Shown: positions 46,860 to 56,580, numbered from the stretch's first letter. The stretch: 64,000 nucleotides of DNA from Sphingomonas faeni (GCF_003053745.1 NZ_QAYE01000001.1:62001-126000); one strand, 5' to 3'. Notes: generated from the sequence alone by a model not told the origin. Program-made: numbers and translations.

Positions 46860-47702
46860 ATGCCAGTAACCCAAGCCGATATCGATCTCGCGCACCGCCT
46901 CGCGGATGCCGCGGGCCACGTCATCCGACCCTATTTCCGCCATGAGCACGGCGTCGAAATCAAGGACGACCAATCCCCCGTCACCCGTGCGGATCGCGAA
47001 GCCGAATCGGCGATGCGCCGGTTGCTCGACGCCGAGCGCTCGGGCGACGGCATCGTCGGCGAGGAGTTTGGTGAGAAGCCGGGCGTCACCAACCGCAAAT
47101 GGGTGCTCGATCCGATCGACGGCACGCGTAGTTTCACGGTGGGGCGCGCGATCTTCGGCACGTTGATCGCGCTGGTCGAGGATGGTTGGCCGGTGCTCGG
47201 GATCATCGACCAGCCGATCCAGCGCGAACGCTGGGTTGGTGTAGCGGGGCGTCCGACCACTTTGAACGGCGTACCTGTCCGCACCCGCACCTGCCGCGAA
47301 CTAGCGGGGTCGACGATCGCCACTACTAGCCCGCATCTCTTCGACGAGGTCGACGTGCCGCACTATCTCGCGCTGGTTGCCGCGATCTCGGGCGGCAACC
47401 CGCGGCAGGGGCCTGTCTATGGTGGCGACTGCTACAATTACGGCCTGCTCGCGAGCGGCCATCTCGACGTGGTCTGCGAGTCAGGCCTGAAGCTCTACGA
47501 CTTCGCCGCCCTTGTGCCGGTAGTTGAAGGCGCCGGCGGCGGCATGTGCGACTGGAACGGCGACCCGCTGACGGCGGACAGCGAAGGTCACGTCCTAGCG
47601 ATCGGCGATCCTGCGCGGATGGACGACGTGCTCGAGGCGATGCACCGGTTACAGGATGACGGGCACGGTCACGATGCGCATGACGGCCACACCCACGGAT
47701 AA
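46860..47702 (+). CDS. hisN: Histidinol-phosphatase/inositol-monophosphatase family enzyme (HisN-like)
   Basis: A 280-residue protein with metal-binding GEEFG (about 66-70) and WVLDPIDGTRSF (about 81-92), a YGGDCYNYGLLASG block and the distal Asp of LYDFAA. These match the IMPase superfamily clade that includes HisN of histidine biosynthesis. The C-terminus has a short His/Asp-rich tail (GHGHDAHDGHTHG) that could bind metal. The stop TAA overlaps the first base pairs of the next palindrome. Confidence 0.87.
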   Translation: MPVTQADIDLAHRLADAAGHVIRPYFRHEHGVEIKDDQSPVTRADREAESAMRRLLDAERSGDGIVGEEFGEKPGVTNRKWVLDPIDGTRSFTVGRAIFGTLIALVEDGWPVLGIIDQPIQRERWVGVAGRPTTLNGVPVRTRTCRELAGSTIATTSPHLFDEVDVPHYLALVAAISGGNPRQGPVYGGDCYNYGLLASGHLDVVCESGLKLYDFAALVPVVEGAGGGMCDWNGDPLTADSEGHVLAIGDPARMDDVLEAMHRLQDDGHGHDAHDGHTHG

Positions 47703-47785
47703 GGGAGGGGTTAGGGAAGGGCACGACGTACGCGCCGGCGTCCGGCACGCAATCAACCCTCCCCAAACCCGCAATCGGGAGGGGT
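47701..47785. repeat. Palindromic repeat, class C-related (recF type), intergenic copy
   Basis: An inverted repeat starting in the stop codon of the HisN-like gene. Its centre, GCACGACGTACGCGCCGGCGTCCG, matches the recF insertion centre. The outer arms AAGGGAGGGGTTAGGGAAGGG and its partial complement further right are imperfect. Confidence 0.78.
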
Positions 47786-47833
47786 CACAAAAGCGGTATC
47801 GCAAACCGCAAAGCCCCACATTACCACCCCCAT

Positions 47834-47927
47834 CCGTCATCCCGGCGGACGCCGGGACCCACGGACGCGGAGCGCTAGCCGTCTGAGCGGACCCAACCAT
47901 GGGCCCCGGCGTCCGCCGGGGTGACGG
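47834..47927. repeat. REPIN-like inverted pair, class A, copy 1
   Basis: The left arm CCGTCATCCCGGCGGACGCCGGGACCCACGG (47834-47864) and the complementary right arm (47897-47927, with substitutions) form a long hairpin; each arm has its own CCCGGCG-nnn-CGCCGGG stem. Two further copies follow. Confidence 0.88.
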
Positions 47928-48025
47928 GGTTGGTGTGGTGAGGAGTAAGCGCTTGGCGACGGCAGCGTCGTAGCCAAGCCGCTATCTAACTCGAGCAGCG
48001 TATGTACCTCACACCTACGTGCGAC

Positions 48026-48093
48026 ACCGGCCACAGGTAGCAACCGGCCACAGGCAGCAACGGGCCACGGGCAACAACCGACCACGGGCAATA
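48026..48093. repeat. Four tandem copies of a 17-bp unit
   Basis: Units ACCGGCCACAGGTAGCA, ACCGGCCACAGGCAGCA, ACGGGCCACGGGCAACA and ACCGACCACGGGCAATA run head to tail, then a partial fifth. The units are too short and degenerate for a CRISPR array. The block lies between the two class A copies. Confidence 0.85.
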
Positions 48094-48136
48094 TCCGACC
48101 CGCATGTCCACCACCGAGCCCCGCTCACACCCCAAT

Positions 48137-48225
48137 CCGTCATCCCGGCGGACGCCGGGACCCACGGACACGCAACGCTAGCCTTCTAAGCGCGCCCAAC
48201 CATCGAAACCGGCGCTCGGGTGACG
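48137..48225. repeat. REPIN-like inverted pair, class A, copy 2, right arm decayed
   Basis: The left arm (48137-48167) is identical to the copy 1 left arm; the right arm (48200-48225) is strongly changed. The spacer resembles that of copy 1 (GCGCTAGCC and ACGCTAGCC stretches, CCAACC), so the two were probably one duplicated unit. Confidence 0.82.
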
Positions 48226-48273
48226 CGAGGAAGAGCAAGGTAGGGAAGGGGGCGTACCATCCTCCCCATACCC

Positions 48274-50409
48274 TCAGAAGATCCCCAGGAACTTCTTCCG
48301 CTGCCCCTGCCGCTCCGCCGCCGACGTCTTCCCGTCCTCAGCCTTGGCGGTCGTCCCATGCCCCACGTCGTCCCGCGGCTGGCCCTTGGTGGTCCTCTGC
48401 GCCGCCGCCGTAGCCCCGGAGAGCACCGGCCCGCACGCGGTAGACTTCGCATCGCCGACATCGACGAACGCCAGGATCCCCGCGACCGGCGTTGCCACCA
48501 ACGCGAGGCCAAGCCCGCTGCCGACCCGCGCAAGCAGATCCTTCGAGATCACGCTGAGCTTAGGCGCCGCGAACATCCCGGCGACCCCGACCGGTGACTG
48601 CCCCGCAAACAGGCTGAACTTCTTCGAATCCGCCCGAAACGCCAGATCCACCGCCTCGTTGCGGAAGCTGAAACCGCCACGGCCGACGATCACGTTCTTG
48701 CGCGTATCGATCAGGATCGGGTCCGCCGCCGCGACACCGCCGCGCACGGTAAAGCCGATCAGCCCGCAGTTGATCTGCACCGGCTCGTCCAGCTTCCCCT
48801 GGAACATCCGCTGCGCAAACGTGCCGATGTCGAGCTCGGCCAACTGAACGTTGCGCACCGAAAGCGCCCCCGACGGCAAAACGAACGCAATCCGCCCGCG
48901 CGACGACGCCAGCGAATCGTGGATCGAGTCGCCCCGGCCATCAAGCCTGATGCGACCCTTGACGGTCCCGGTCGTCCCGGCCTCGGTCAGGCCATAGCCC
49001 TTGAGCAGCCGGCCCAATGGCGTCGGCGCGAGGCGGATGTCGTAGGACACCGCGCTCGGCCGTGCGCGCGTGTCGAAGATGACGTCCGAGGCCACGTTGC
49101 CGCGCGCCATCGAGAAGGTCAGCGGCGACAGCGCCAGCCGCCCACGCTCCAGGTCGAGCGTCAGGTCGATGTTGGAAATCGGCAGATTGCGCGACTTCAC
49201 CACACCGATCGTCCATTTCAGGTCGGCATCGAAGATCTGCATCGTCGCGACTGGCAGGTTCCCGTCGGGCAGCAGGCGCTGCGGTGCGGCACCGGTCGCG
49301 GCGGCGGCTGCCACCGCGCCCTTCGACTCGACAATGTCGGGATTGAAGCCGATAAACGGGGCTGCATCGATGATGTCGAGGCTCTTGGTCGTGAGCACCG
49401 AATCGAGATGGATGCGCGCGCCGTTGGTAATCGTCAGCTTGCCCGCGAGATCGGTCCGGCCCGCAAAGCCGCGCAGGTGCGTGAAGGCATATTCGTCGCC
49501 CTGCTTGATGAGTTGCGCGCGCAGTTTGTAGGTCCGCGTGTTCGGAATCGCGACGTCGATCACGCCGAGAAGCGTCGACAGGTTTGCGCCGCGCGCGGTC
49601 ACGGCGAGCGGCACGTTCTCGACATCGGCGATGCTCGGCAGAGTCCCCGCGACGTCGATGATGTTCCCCGCCGCCCGCGCCCGCGCGACCAGCTTGTTCT
49701 GCCCGCGATTGGCGGTCGCATCCGGCGACAGCAGTTGCGCGGTCACGGTGAACGGCGTCTCGCGCAACCGCCCCTTGCCCGTCAGCCCGACCGCACGGCC
49801 GATCGTCGCATCCACCGAGCGAATGTCGGCGACCTTGAGGTCCGCCAGCACGCGCATCCGCGGATCGAGATAGCGCACCGTCGTGCCCGTCACGGTCGCC
49901 ACGTCAATCCGCGGGAATTCGAGCGACTTGCCGCCCTTCTTCTCGGAGAACGTCCAGGTGTTGGCCGAATGCGCCGCGTTCCACTCGAGATCGACAGCGC
50001 CGTTGACGAGGTCGAGCCAGTAGAGCCGCCGCTTGCCGAAGAGCAGCGACAGCGGCGCGATCCGCGTGTCGAGCTTGTCCGCCTGGAACAGGTTCGGCTT
50101 GCTCGCCCAGTCGGGGTTCGAGAGCGTGAAGTTCTCCGCGTACAGCTTGATGCGGAACGGCGCGAAATAGAGCTGGAAATCGCCGCGCACGGTCAGCGTC
50201 CGGTGCGTCAGCGACCCAACGACGCGCTCGAACGGGTGCTTCAGGAAGCGCCCCTTGGTGATGTACAGCACCAGCCAGATCGCGACGATGACCGCGACGA
50301 TCCCGAGCAGGATGTTGCGCAGTATCCGCCGCTTGCGACGTTTTTGCGTATCGACCGGCGCAGGGGCCGGGGGAGGGTTCTCGATCGGCTGCGTCGGGCT
50401 GTCGTCCAT
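48274..50409 (-). CDS. AsmA-family membrane protein
   Basis: A 711-residue protein with a cytosolic proline-rich N-terminus, one helix (about 32-50) and a very long, beta-rich periplasmic part with repeated VDLEW/IDVATVT-type strands. The C-terminal AsmA_2-like region (LRLDGRGDSIHDSLASSRG, FRNEAVDLAFRAD) is present. AsmA/TamB-like proteins are thought to move or organise lipids between membranes. The start at ATG 50409 avoids the unsupported extension to 50445. The product is not a pore in its own right, and its lipid cargo is unknown. Confidence 0.87.
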   Translation of the reverse strand: MDDSPTQPIENPPPAPAPVDTQKRRKRRILRNILLGIVAVIVAIWLVLYITKGRFLKHPFERVVGSLTHRTLTVRGDFQLYFAPFRIKLYAENFTLSNPDWASKPNLFQADKLDTRIAPLSLLFGKRRLYWLDLVNGAVDLEWNAAHSANTWTFSEKKGGKSLEFPRIDVATVTGTTVRYLDPRMRVLADLKVADIRSVDATIGRAVGLTGKGRLRETPFTVTAQLLSPDATANRGQNKLVARARAAGNIIDVAGTLPSIADVENVPLAVTARGANLSTLLGVIDVAIPNTRTYKLRAQLIKQGDEYAFTHLRGFAGRTDLAGKLTITNGARIHLDSVLTTKSLDIIDAAPFIGFNPDIVESKGAVAAAAATGAAPQRLLPDGNLPVATMQIFDADLKWTIGVVKSRNLPISNIDLTLDLERGRLALSPLTFSMARGNVASDVIFDTRARPSAVSYDIRLAPTPLGRLLKGYGLTEAGTTGTVKGRIRLDGRGDSIHDSLASSRGRIAFVLPSGALSVRNVQLAELDIGTFAQRMFQGKLDEPVQINCGLIGFTVRGGVAAADPILIDTRKNVIVGRGGFSFRNEAVDLAFRADSKKFSLFAGQSPVGVAGMFAAPKLSVISKDLLARVGSGLGLALVATPVAGILAFVDVGDAKSTACGPVLSGATAAAQRTTKGQPRDDVGHGTTAKAEDGKTSAAERQGQRKKFLGIF

Positions 50410-50576
50410 GCTTGGCCTATCGCATGACAGCCGCGTCAGTTCCACAACGGTTGATATGGCGGATCATTGCGTCTATGCGGCCCGCTTCCTCGAAGGAACG
50501 CGTTCGACGAATCGCCCGGCCAGTGTGGGCTGCCGCGGCGATTTCAGCGTCCTCCTTCGTAACCGAAAGGATAAAA

Positions 50577-50780
50577 ATGCCCAAGCTGAAGACCAAGAGC
50601 GGCGTCAAGAAACGCTTCAAGCTCACCGCCACCGGCCTGCTCAAGCACGGCGTCGCCGGCAAGCGTCACCGTCTGGCGCATCACAACGGCAAGTACATCC
50701 GTCAGAACCGCGGCACCAAGCTGCTGTCGAAGGCCGATACCGCAGCAGTGAAGGCCTGGGCGCCTTACGGCCTGCGTTGA
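50577..50780 (+). CDS. rpmI: Ribosomal protein bL35
   Basis: A 67-residue basic protein beginning MPKLKTKSGVKKRFKLT, with GLLKHGVAGKRHRLAHH in the core and the conserved C-terminal WAPYGLR. It is a component of the 50S subunit. The GAAAGGAT site precedes ATG 50577. It is followed 19 bp later by rplT, as usual. infC is not upstream here; the AsmA gene is divergent. Confidence 0.98.
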   Translation: MPKLKTKSGVKKRFKLTATGLLKHGVAGKRHRLAHHNGKYIRQNRGTKLLSKADTAAVKAWAPYGLR

Positions 50781-50799
50781 GCTGAGAAGGAATTAGACA

Positions 50800-51165
50800 A
50801 TGGCACGCGTAAAACGGGGTGTTACCACCCGCGCCAAGCACAAGCGTATTTTGGTTCAGGCGAAGGGCTATTATGGCCGTCGCAAGAACACCATCCGCAT
50901 CGCCCGTCAGGCCGTCGAGAAGGCCGGACAGTACGCATATCGCGACCGTAAGGTTAAGAAGCGCACGTTCCGTGGCCTCTGGATCCAGCGCATCAACGCC
51001 GGCGTCCGCGCCGAGGGGCTGACGTATTCGCAGTTCATGCACGGCGTGAAGCTTGCAGGGATCGAACTCGACCGGAAGGTCCTGGCCGACATCGCCATGC
51101 ACGAGGGCGCTGCCTTCAGCGCCATCGTCGCCCAGGTGAAGGCGGCTTTGCCACAGGCCGCGTAA
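50800..51165 (+). CDS. rplT: Ribosomal protein bL20
   Basis: A 121-residue protein with [20 protein letters not shown] at the N-terminus, GYYGRRKNT, and the C-terminal zinc-free globular part. bL20 binds 23S rRNA early in assembly. A strong terminator follows at 51191. In most bacteria pheS follows rplT directly; here 610 bp separate them. Confidence 0.98.
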   Translation: MARVKRGVTTRAKHKRILVQAKGYYGRRKNTIRIARQAVEKAGQYAYRDRKVKKRTFRGLWIQRINAGVRAEGLTYSQFMHGVKLAGIELDRKVLADIAMHEGAAFSAIVAQVKAALPQAA

Positions 51166-51190
51166 TTCGCGACTGAGGTGAGTTTCGGGG

Positions 51191-51226
51191 AGGGCGTCGG
51201 TGGGAGACCACCGGCGCCCTTTCTGC
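51191..51226 (+). terminator. Intrinsic terminator after rplT
   Basis: A stem AGGGCGTCGGTGG pairs with CCACCGGCGCCCT (13 bp with one G-U) around a GAGA loop, followed by TTCTGCGTTT. It closes the rpmI-rplT transcript. Confidence 0.88.
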
Positions 51227-51282
51227 GTTTGGGGCGGGTAAATACCTGAGTTCCCGAACTTCCGTGGTCCCCAACCCTCTAT

Positions 51283-51390
51283 CCGTCATCCCGGCGAACG
51301 CCGGGACCCACGGTTACGGCGGACCCGGCAATAACGTGCTACCATCACCCGGCCCGCTACCGTGGGTCCCGGCGTCCGCCGGGATGACGG
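51283..51390. repeat. REPIN-like inverted pair, class A, copy 3, nearly perfect, next to a GIY-YIG gene
   Basis: The left arm (51283-51313) and right arm (51360-51390) are complementary over all 31 bases with a single mismatch; the 46-base loop is GC-rich. It is the best-conserved class A copy in the window, which fits a recent origin or active maintenance. The GIY-YIG gene starts 54 bp downstream. Confidence 0.92.
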
Positions 51391-51444
51391 GGGTGTTGAT
51401 GATGGATCAAACGATCCGGCACACGGGCACAAGGGGAGCACGAA

Positions 51445-51774
51445 ATGCGCGAAACCTTTCAGCCGTGCGTCTACATCCTCCACTCCCGCCGCTACGGCAC
51501 GCTCTACATCGGCGTCACCTCGAATCTGCTCGCAAGGCTGGTTCAGCACCGAGAGGGGTTGATCCCCGGCTTCACTCGCCGGTACGGCATCAAGCGTCTC
51601 GCTTATTACGAGATGTTCGACACGATGGAGGCCGCGATCGTTCGCGAGAAGCGGCTGAAAGACTGGCGAAGAGCGTGGAAGATCGACCTGATCGAAGCGC
51701 GCAACGAAAATTGGGACGATCTGGGTATCGGCCTCGGGCTGCCCCGCCTAACCGAACCCACCCTGGGAGTATGA
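51445..51774 (+). CDS. Single-domain GIY-YIG nuclease (UPF0213/YhbQ-like)
   Basis: A 109-residue protein with a GIY-YIG fold. It shows YILHS (10-14) and LYIGVT (20-25) as the two motif halves, Arg31 and His35, and the catalytic-type Glu in the [16 protein letters not shown] helix (61-76). No DNA-binding module is attached, so specificity must come from the domain itself or from partners. The stop at 51774 lies one base before the pheS GTG, and the pheS ribosome site GGGAG falls in the last codons of this gene. This suggests insertion into the rplT-pheS junction or tight coupling. Confidence 0.9.
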   Translation: MRETFQPCVYILHSRRYGTLYIGVTSNLLARLVQHREGLIPGFTRRYGIKRLAYYEMFDTMEAAIVREKRLKDWRRAWKIDLIEARNENWDDLGIGLGLPRLTEPTLGV

Positions 51775-51775
51775 C

Positions 51776-52891
51776 GTGACGCAAGACCTGAACCAGATGC
51801 GCGAACACATGCTGACGGCGATCGCCGCCGCATCCGGCCTCGACGCGCTCGACGCGTGCCGGGTCGAGGCGCTCGGCAAGCAGGGCACGATCACCGCGCT
51901 GCTCAAGACGCTCGGCAAGATGACGCCGGAAGAACGCCTCGTGCAAGGCCCGCAGATCCAGGGCCTCCGCGAAGCCGTCGCCAACGGCATCGCCGAGCGC
52001 AAGGCCACGCTCGAACGCGCCGCGCTCGACGCGCGTCTCGCCAGCGAAACGCTCGACATGACGCTCCCCGCGGACGCCATGCCCGCCGGCACGATCCACC
52101 CCGTCAGCCAGGTCATGGACGAACTCGCCGAGATCTTCGCCGACTTGGGCTTCGCGGTCGCGACCGGACCCGAGATCGAGACCGACTGGCACAATTTCAC
52201 CGCGCTCAACATCCCCGAGACGCACCCCGCGCGCGCGATGCACGACACCTTCTATCTCCAGCAGGGGATCGACGCGAAGGCCGCCGGCACCGCCGACGAG
52301 AAGACGACCTTCTCGCTGCTCCGCACGCACACGTCCCCGGTCCAGATCCGCACGATGTTGAGCCAGAAGCCGCCGATCCGCATCATCGCTCCCGGCCGCA
52401 CCTACCGCTCGGACTCCGACGCGACGCACACGCCGATGTTCCACCAGGTCGAGGGCCTCGTGATCGACAAGGGCATCACGCTCGGCCACCTGAAGTGGAC
52501 GCTCGAGACGTTCGTGAAGGCGTTCTTCGAGCGCGACGACATCGTGCTCCGCCTGCGCCCCAGCTACTTCCCGTTCACCGAGCCCTCGGTCGAGATCGAC
52601 GTCGGCTACACGCTGGTAAAGGGTAAGCGCGTCGTCGGCGGCGCCGAACCCGATGGCTGGCTCGAGATCCTCGGCTCGGGCATGGTCCACCGCAAGGTGA
52701 TCGAAGCCTGCGGGCTCGACCCCGACGAATGGCAGGGCTTCGCGTTCGGCTGCGGGATCGACCGCTTGGCCATGCTCAAATACGGCATGGACGACCTACG
52801 CCCGTTCTTCGACGGCGATATCCGCTGGCTCAAGCATTACGGCTTTTCGAGCCTCGACGTCCCCACCTTGTCCGGCGGAGTCGGCGCATGA
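51776..52891 (+). CDS. pheS: Phenylalanyl-tRNA synthetase alpha subunit
   Basis: A 371-residue class II synthetase. The N-terminal coiled coil is followed by motif 2 ([11 protein letters not shown]) and motif 3 ([15 protein letters not shown]), with the GGA-loop residues. Translation begins at GTG 51776; the GGGAG site lies in the upstream GIY-YIG gene. It charges tRNA-Phe with PheT. Its stop overlaps pheT (ATGA). Confidence 0.98.
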   Translation: MTQDLNQMREHMLTAIAAASGLDALDACRVEALGKQGTITALLKTLGKMTPEERLVQGPQIQGLREAVANGIAERKATLERAALDARLASETLDMTLPADAMPAGTIHPVSQVMDELAEIFADLGFAVATGPEIETDWHNFTALNIPETHPARAMHDTFYLQQGIDAKAAGTADEKTTFSLLRTHTSPVQIRTMLSQKPPIRIIAPGRTYRSDSDATHTPMFHQVEGLVIDKGITLGHLKWTLETFVKAFFERDDIVLRLRPSYFPFTEPSVEIDVGYTLVKGKRVVGGAEPDGWLEILGSGMVHRKVIEACGLDPDEWQGFAFGCGIDRLAMLKYGMDDLRPFFDGDIRWLKHYGFSSLDVPTLSGGVGA

Positions 52892-55302
52892 AGTTCACCC
52901 TCAGCTGGCTCAAGCAGCACCTCGAAACCACCGCCACGCTCGACCAGATCGTCGAGGCGCTGACCCGCATCGGCCTCGAAGTCGAAGGCGTCGAGAACCC
53001 CGGCGAGAAGCTCGCCGCGTTCAAGATTGCAAAGGTCCTCAGCGCCGAACGCCACCCTCAGGCCGACAAGCTCCAGATCCTGTCGGTCGACGCCGGTAAC
53101 GGTCCGTTGCAAGTCGTCTGCGGCGCCCCCAACGCCCGCGCCGGCTTGGTCGGCGTGTTCGGCGCGCCCGGTGCGTACGTCCCTGGCCTCGATGTCACGC
53201 TCAAGCTCGCCAGCATCCGCGGCGTCGAATCCAACGGCATGATGTGCTCGACGCGCGAACTGGAACTCGGCGAAGATCACGATGGCATCATCGAACTGCC
53301 GGCGGACGCGCCGATCGGCACCGCGTATCCCGACTATGCCGGCCTTACCGACCCGGTCATCGACGTCGCGATCACGCCCAACCGCCAGGACTGCATGGGC
53401 GTCCGCGGCATCGCCCGAGACCTCGCCGCCGCCGGCCTCGGCACGCTCACCCCGCTGACGTTCGACGCGTTCACGAGCGAGGGCGCAGGCCCCGACGTCC
53501 GCACCGACGATACCACCGGCTGCCCCGCGTTCTTCGCGCAGACCGTCACGGGCGTGACCAACGGCGACTCCCCCGAGTGGATGCGCCGCAGCCTGCTCGC
53601 GATCGGCCAGAAGCCGATCTCCGCGCTTGTCGACATCACCAACTATCTGATGATCGACCTAGGCCGCCCGTTGCACGTATACGACCGCGCCAAACTCTCC
53701 GGCGGCCTCGTCGCGCGAAAAGCAAACGACGGCGAGCAGGTCGTCGCGCTCAACGGCAAGACCTACACGCTCGACGCGACCATGACCGTCATCGCCGACG
53801 ACGCGGCTGTGCACGATATCGGCGGCATCATGGGCGGCGAGCATTCGGGCGTCTCGGCGGACACCACCGACGTGCTGATCGAATGCGCCTATTTCGATCC
53901 CGACCACATCGCGCGCACCGGCCAGAAGCTGACGCTTACCTCCGACGCTCGGAGCCGCTTCGAACGCGGCGTCGATCCGGCGTTCCTCGAAGACGGCCTC
54001 GCGATCGCCACTGCGCTCGTGCTCCACATCTGCGGCGGCACGGCCAGCGACGTCACGCGCTCGGGCGAACCCCCGCTCGAGCCCCGCGTGATCCACTACG
54101 ATCCGCGCTTGAGCGCAGACCTCGGTGGCCTTCACGTCGCCCCCGAACGCCAAGCGCGGACCTTGTTGTCGCTCGGCTTCACGATCGGCGCGATCACGTC
54201 CGCCGACGCGTTCAGCGACGCGCTGTTCTCGACGATCGAGGGCAAATGGCCGGTGACGATCCCGACTTGGCGCCGCGATGTCGACGGCCCCGCCGACCTC
54301 GTCGAGGAGGTCGTCCGTATCGAGGGCATCGACACTATCCCCTCAATGCCGCTCCCCCGCATGCCCGGCGTCGCGAAGCCGACCGCCACGCCCGAGCAGA
54401 AGCTCGAACGTAGGGCGCGTCGCGCGGCGGCGGCCCGAGGGCTCGACGAGGCGGTAACGTGGAGCTTCCTCTCGGACGCCGAAGCAGCCCCCTTCGGCGG
54501 CGGCGCCTGGACGCTCGCCAACCCGATCAGCGAAGACCTGAAAGTCATGCGCCCGTCGCTGCTCCCCGGCCTGCTCGCTGCCACCGGCCGGAACCTCAAG
54601 CGCGGCCAGCAGAGCGTCCGCCTGTTCGAGATCGGCCGCCGCTACCTGGCCGACGCCGAGCGCGCGACGCTAGGCGTAGTCCTCGCCGGCGACCGCCGCC
54701 CCCGCGGCTGGCGCGATGGGAAAGCGGCGAGCTTCGACGCGTATGACGCGAAGGCCGAAGCGCTGGCGCTTCTCGCGGCCTCGGGCGCGCCGGTCGATAA
54801 CCTGCAAGTGATGGGTGAAGCCGGCGACGCATGGCACCCCGGCCAGTCCGGTACGCTCCGCCTCGGACCGAAGACGGTGCTGGCGAGCTTCGGCATGCTC
54901 CATCCGTCGGTGCTGAAGGCGTTCGACCTCGACGGCGCGGTTGCTGCGGTAGAAGTCTACCTCGACGCCATCCCGCCCAAGCGCGCTACCGGCTTTGCCC
55001 GTCCGGCTTACACGCCGCCAGCACTTCAAGCCGTCCGCCGCGACTTCGCGTTCCTCGTGCCGGCCGCGCTCGCCACCGACACGCTGGTCCGCGCGGTCAA
55101 GGGGGCGGACAAGGTCGCGATTGTCTCGGCCCGCGTGTTCGACGTGTTCACCGGGGCAGGGGTGGGGGGCGGACACAAGTCGGTCGCGGTCGAGATCGTC
55201 CTGCAACCGACCGCGAAGAGCTTTACCGACGAGGAGATCAAGGCGATCGCCGACAAGGTGGTCGCAGCGGCAGCAAAACAGGGCGCAACCCTCCGCGTCT
55301 AA
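52888..55302 (+). CDS. pheT: Phenylalanyl-tRNA synthetase beta subunit
   Basis: An 804-residue protein with an N-terminal EMAP/tRNA-binding domain ([14 protein letters not shown], about 53-66), the B3/B4 editing domain around residues 200-400, B5, and the C-terminal ferredoxin-like anticodon-binding domain ([17 protein letters not shown] onward). It starts at ATG 52888, overlapping the pheS stop. It carries editing and tRNA-binding functions of the heterotetramer. Confidence 0.98.
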   Translation: MKFTLSWLKQHLETTATLDQIVEALTRIGLEVEGVENPGEKLAAFKIAKVLSAERHPQADKLQILSVDAGNGPLQVVCGAPNARAGLVGVFGAPGAYVPGLDVTLKLASIRGVESNGMMCSTRELELGEDHDGIIELPADAPIGTAYPDYAGLTDPVIDVAITPNRQDCMGVRGIARDLAAAGLGTLTPLTFDAFTSEGAGPDVRTDDTTGCPAFFAQTVTGVTNGDSPEWMRRSLLAIGQKPISALVDITNYLMIDLGRPLHVYDRAKLSGGLVARKANDGEQVVALNGKTYTLDATMTVIADDAAVHDIGGIMGGEHSGVSADTTDVLIECAYFDPDHIARTGQKLTLTSDARSRFERGVDPAFLEDGLAIATALVLHICGGTASDVTRSGEPPLEPRVIHYDPRLSADLGGLHVAPERQARTLLSLGFTIGAITSADAFSDALFSTIEGKWPVTIPTWRRDVDGPADLVEEVVRIEGIDTIPSMPLPRMPGVAKPTATPEQKLERRARRAAAARGLDEAVTWSFLSDAEAAPFGGGAWTLANPISEDLKVMRPSLLPGLLAATGRNLKRGQQSVRLFEIGRRYLADAERATLGVVLAGDRRPRGWRDGKAASFDAYDAKAEALALLAASGAPVDNLQVMGEAGDAWHPGQSGTLRLGPKTVLASFGMLHPSVLKAFDLDGAVAAVEVYLDAIPPKRATGFARPAYTPPALQAVRRDFAFLVPAALATDTLVRAVKGADKVAIVSARVFDVFTGAGVGGGHKSVAVEIVLQPTAKSFTDEEIKAIADKVVAAAAKQGATLRV

Positions 55303-55304
55303 CT

Positions 55305-55399
55305 TGCCCTCACCCTTCCCACGGCCAAGCAGCCGCGGGGCCCTTCCCTCTCCCCTGAGGGGAGAGGGAGAGACGCCGGAGGCGGCGAGGGTGAGGGCA
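55305..55399. repeat. Palindromic repeat, class E, copy 2
   Basis: Bounded by the 11-bp inverted repeat TGCCCTCACCC / GGGTGAGGGCA, with inner CTCTCCCCTGAGGGGAGAG. It begins two bases after the pheT stop. Confidence 0.82.
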
Positions 55400-55417
55400 C
55401 GCGCTGGCGTCCTCATA

Positions 55418-55523
55418 CCACGCCGGCGAAGGCCGGGGCCCAAGTGGCAAGGCCATCGTGATGAAGCGATGCCCTTCGTTAACACCGTTTCCCAATTGGG
55501 CCCCGGCCTTCGCCGGGGTGGTG
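55418..55523. repeat. REPIN-like inverted pair, class B, intact copy
   Basis: The left arm CCACGCCGGCGAAGGCCGGGGCCCAAGTGG and the complementary right arm (CCCAATTGGGCCCCGGCCTTCGCCGGGGTGGTG, ending at 55523) flank a 40-base loop. The core GGCGAAGGCC hairpin resembles class A (GGCGGACGCC), so the two classes are probably related. Confidence 0.86.
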
Positions 55524-55584
55524 CGCGGATGGTATGGTGAGCGTTTTAAAGCCTCGCGCGTTTGAGGCTTACGGAAGGAACCCC

Positions 55585-56466
55585 ATGACCGACCTGATTA
55601 CGATCGCCAACGACCACCTCACCGCGCAGATCAACCCGCACGGTGCCGAGCTCACGCATCTCCACGACGCCGACGGCCGCGAATTGATGACCAACGCCGA
55701 CCCGGCCTTCTGGACCGGTCACGCCCCGATCCTTTTCCCCGTCGTCGGCGTCGTCAACGAAGGCGTCATCCGCCTAGATGGCACCGCCTACCCGATGCAG
55801 AAGCACGGCTTCGCGCGCCATTCGACGTTCGACGTCGTCGCGCAGTCGGAAACCTCCGCCACCTTCCGCCTCACCGACAGCGAGGAAACCCGGAAGGCCT
55901 ACCCGTTCGCGTTCGCCCTCGACATCGTCTTCACGCTCGACGGCGCGACGCTCGGGATCGAGGCGCACATCCACAACCGCACCGACGCGCCGATGCCGGC
56001 CAGTTTCGGCTTCCACCCCGCCTTCGCGTGGCCGCTCCCGTACGGCGAGCCTCGCGCCGATCACCGCATCACGTTCGACGCGGACGAACCCGGCAAGCTG
56101 AAGGCGATCAGCCCTGACGGCCAGATCGCCGTCGACGAACGCCCCTCGCCGGTCGAGGACCGCGTCATCGCCCTGCGCGACGAGCTGTTCGCCAAGGATG
56201 CGCTGGTCTGGGACCCAATCCATTCCGCCGCCGTCACCTATGGCGCCAAGACCGGCCCGCAATTGAAGATCGCCTTCCCTGACACGCCGAAGCTCGGCAT
56301 CTGGACCAAGCCCGGCGCGGCCTATGTCTGCGTCGAGCCCTGGCACGGCATCGCCGACCCCGAAGGCTATACCAGCGACTACCGCGACAAACCCGGTGTG
56401 TTCGAGATCCCCGCCGGCGGCACGAAGCGCATCGAAATGAGCGTGACGCTGGTCCAGGGGCACTGA
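55585..56466 (+). CDS. Aldose 1-epimerase / galactose-mutarotase-like protein
   Basis: A 293-residue protein with the mutarotase fold: NPHGAELTHL (14-23), the KHGFAR segment with catalytic-type His (about 75) and SFGFHPAFAWPL (about 137-148) with the second His. It converts sugar anomers or binds them. AAGGAACC precedes ATG 55585. It is probably in its own transcript between two repeat blocks. Confidence 0.9.
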   Translation: MTDLITIANDHLTAQINPHGAELTHLHDADGRELMTNADPAFWTGHAPILFPVVGVVNEGVIRLDGTAYPMQKHGFARHSTFDVVAQSETSATFRLTDSEETRKAYPFAFALDIVFTLDGATLGIEAHIHNRTDAPMPASFGFHPAFAWPLPYGEPRADHRITFDADEPGKLKAISPDGQIAVDERPSPVEDRVIALRDELFAKDALVWDPIHSAAVTYGAKTGPQLKIAFPDTPKLGIWTKPGAAYVCVEPWHGIADPEGYTSDYRDKPGVFEIPAGGTKRIEMSVTLVQGH

Positions 56467-56472
56467 CGAACT

Positions 56473-56580
56473 CCCCTCCCTGAAAGGGAGGGGCAGGGGG
56501 TGGGTCGGTTTCCGTATCACGGCAGCGCTGCGACCAAAGCTGACCGACCCACCCCCAACCCCTCCCTTCCAGGGAGGGGA
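56473..56580. repeat. Palindromic repeat, class C, copy 3
   Basis: Same arms as the copies at 25570 and 31511 (CCCCTCCCTGAAAGGGAGGGG and GTGGGTCGGTTTC, with complements). It begins seven bases after the mutarotase stop and may terminate it. Confidence 0.88.

Noticed and set aside
48026..48225. Possible CRISPR array
   Set aside because: The units are 17 bp in direct tandem without unique spacers, and no cas gene is present. The flanking palindromes belong to a dispersed repeat family.
51445..51774. Self-splicing intron or intein carrying a homing GIY-YIG nuclease
   Set aside because: The protein is a single GIY-YIG domain without a DNA-binding module, it lies between genes rather than inside one, and no intron core or intein motifs flank it.
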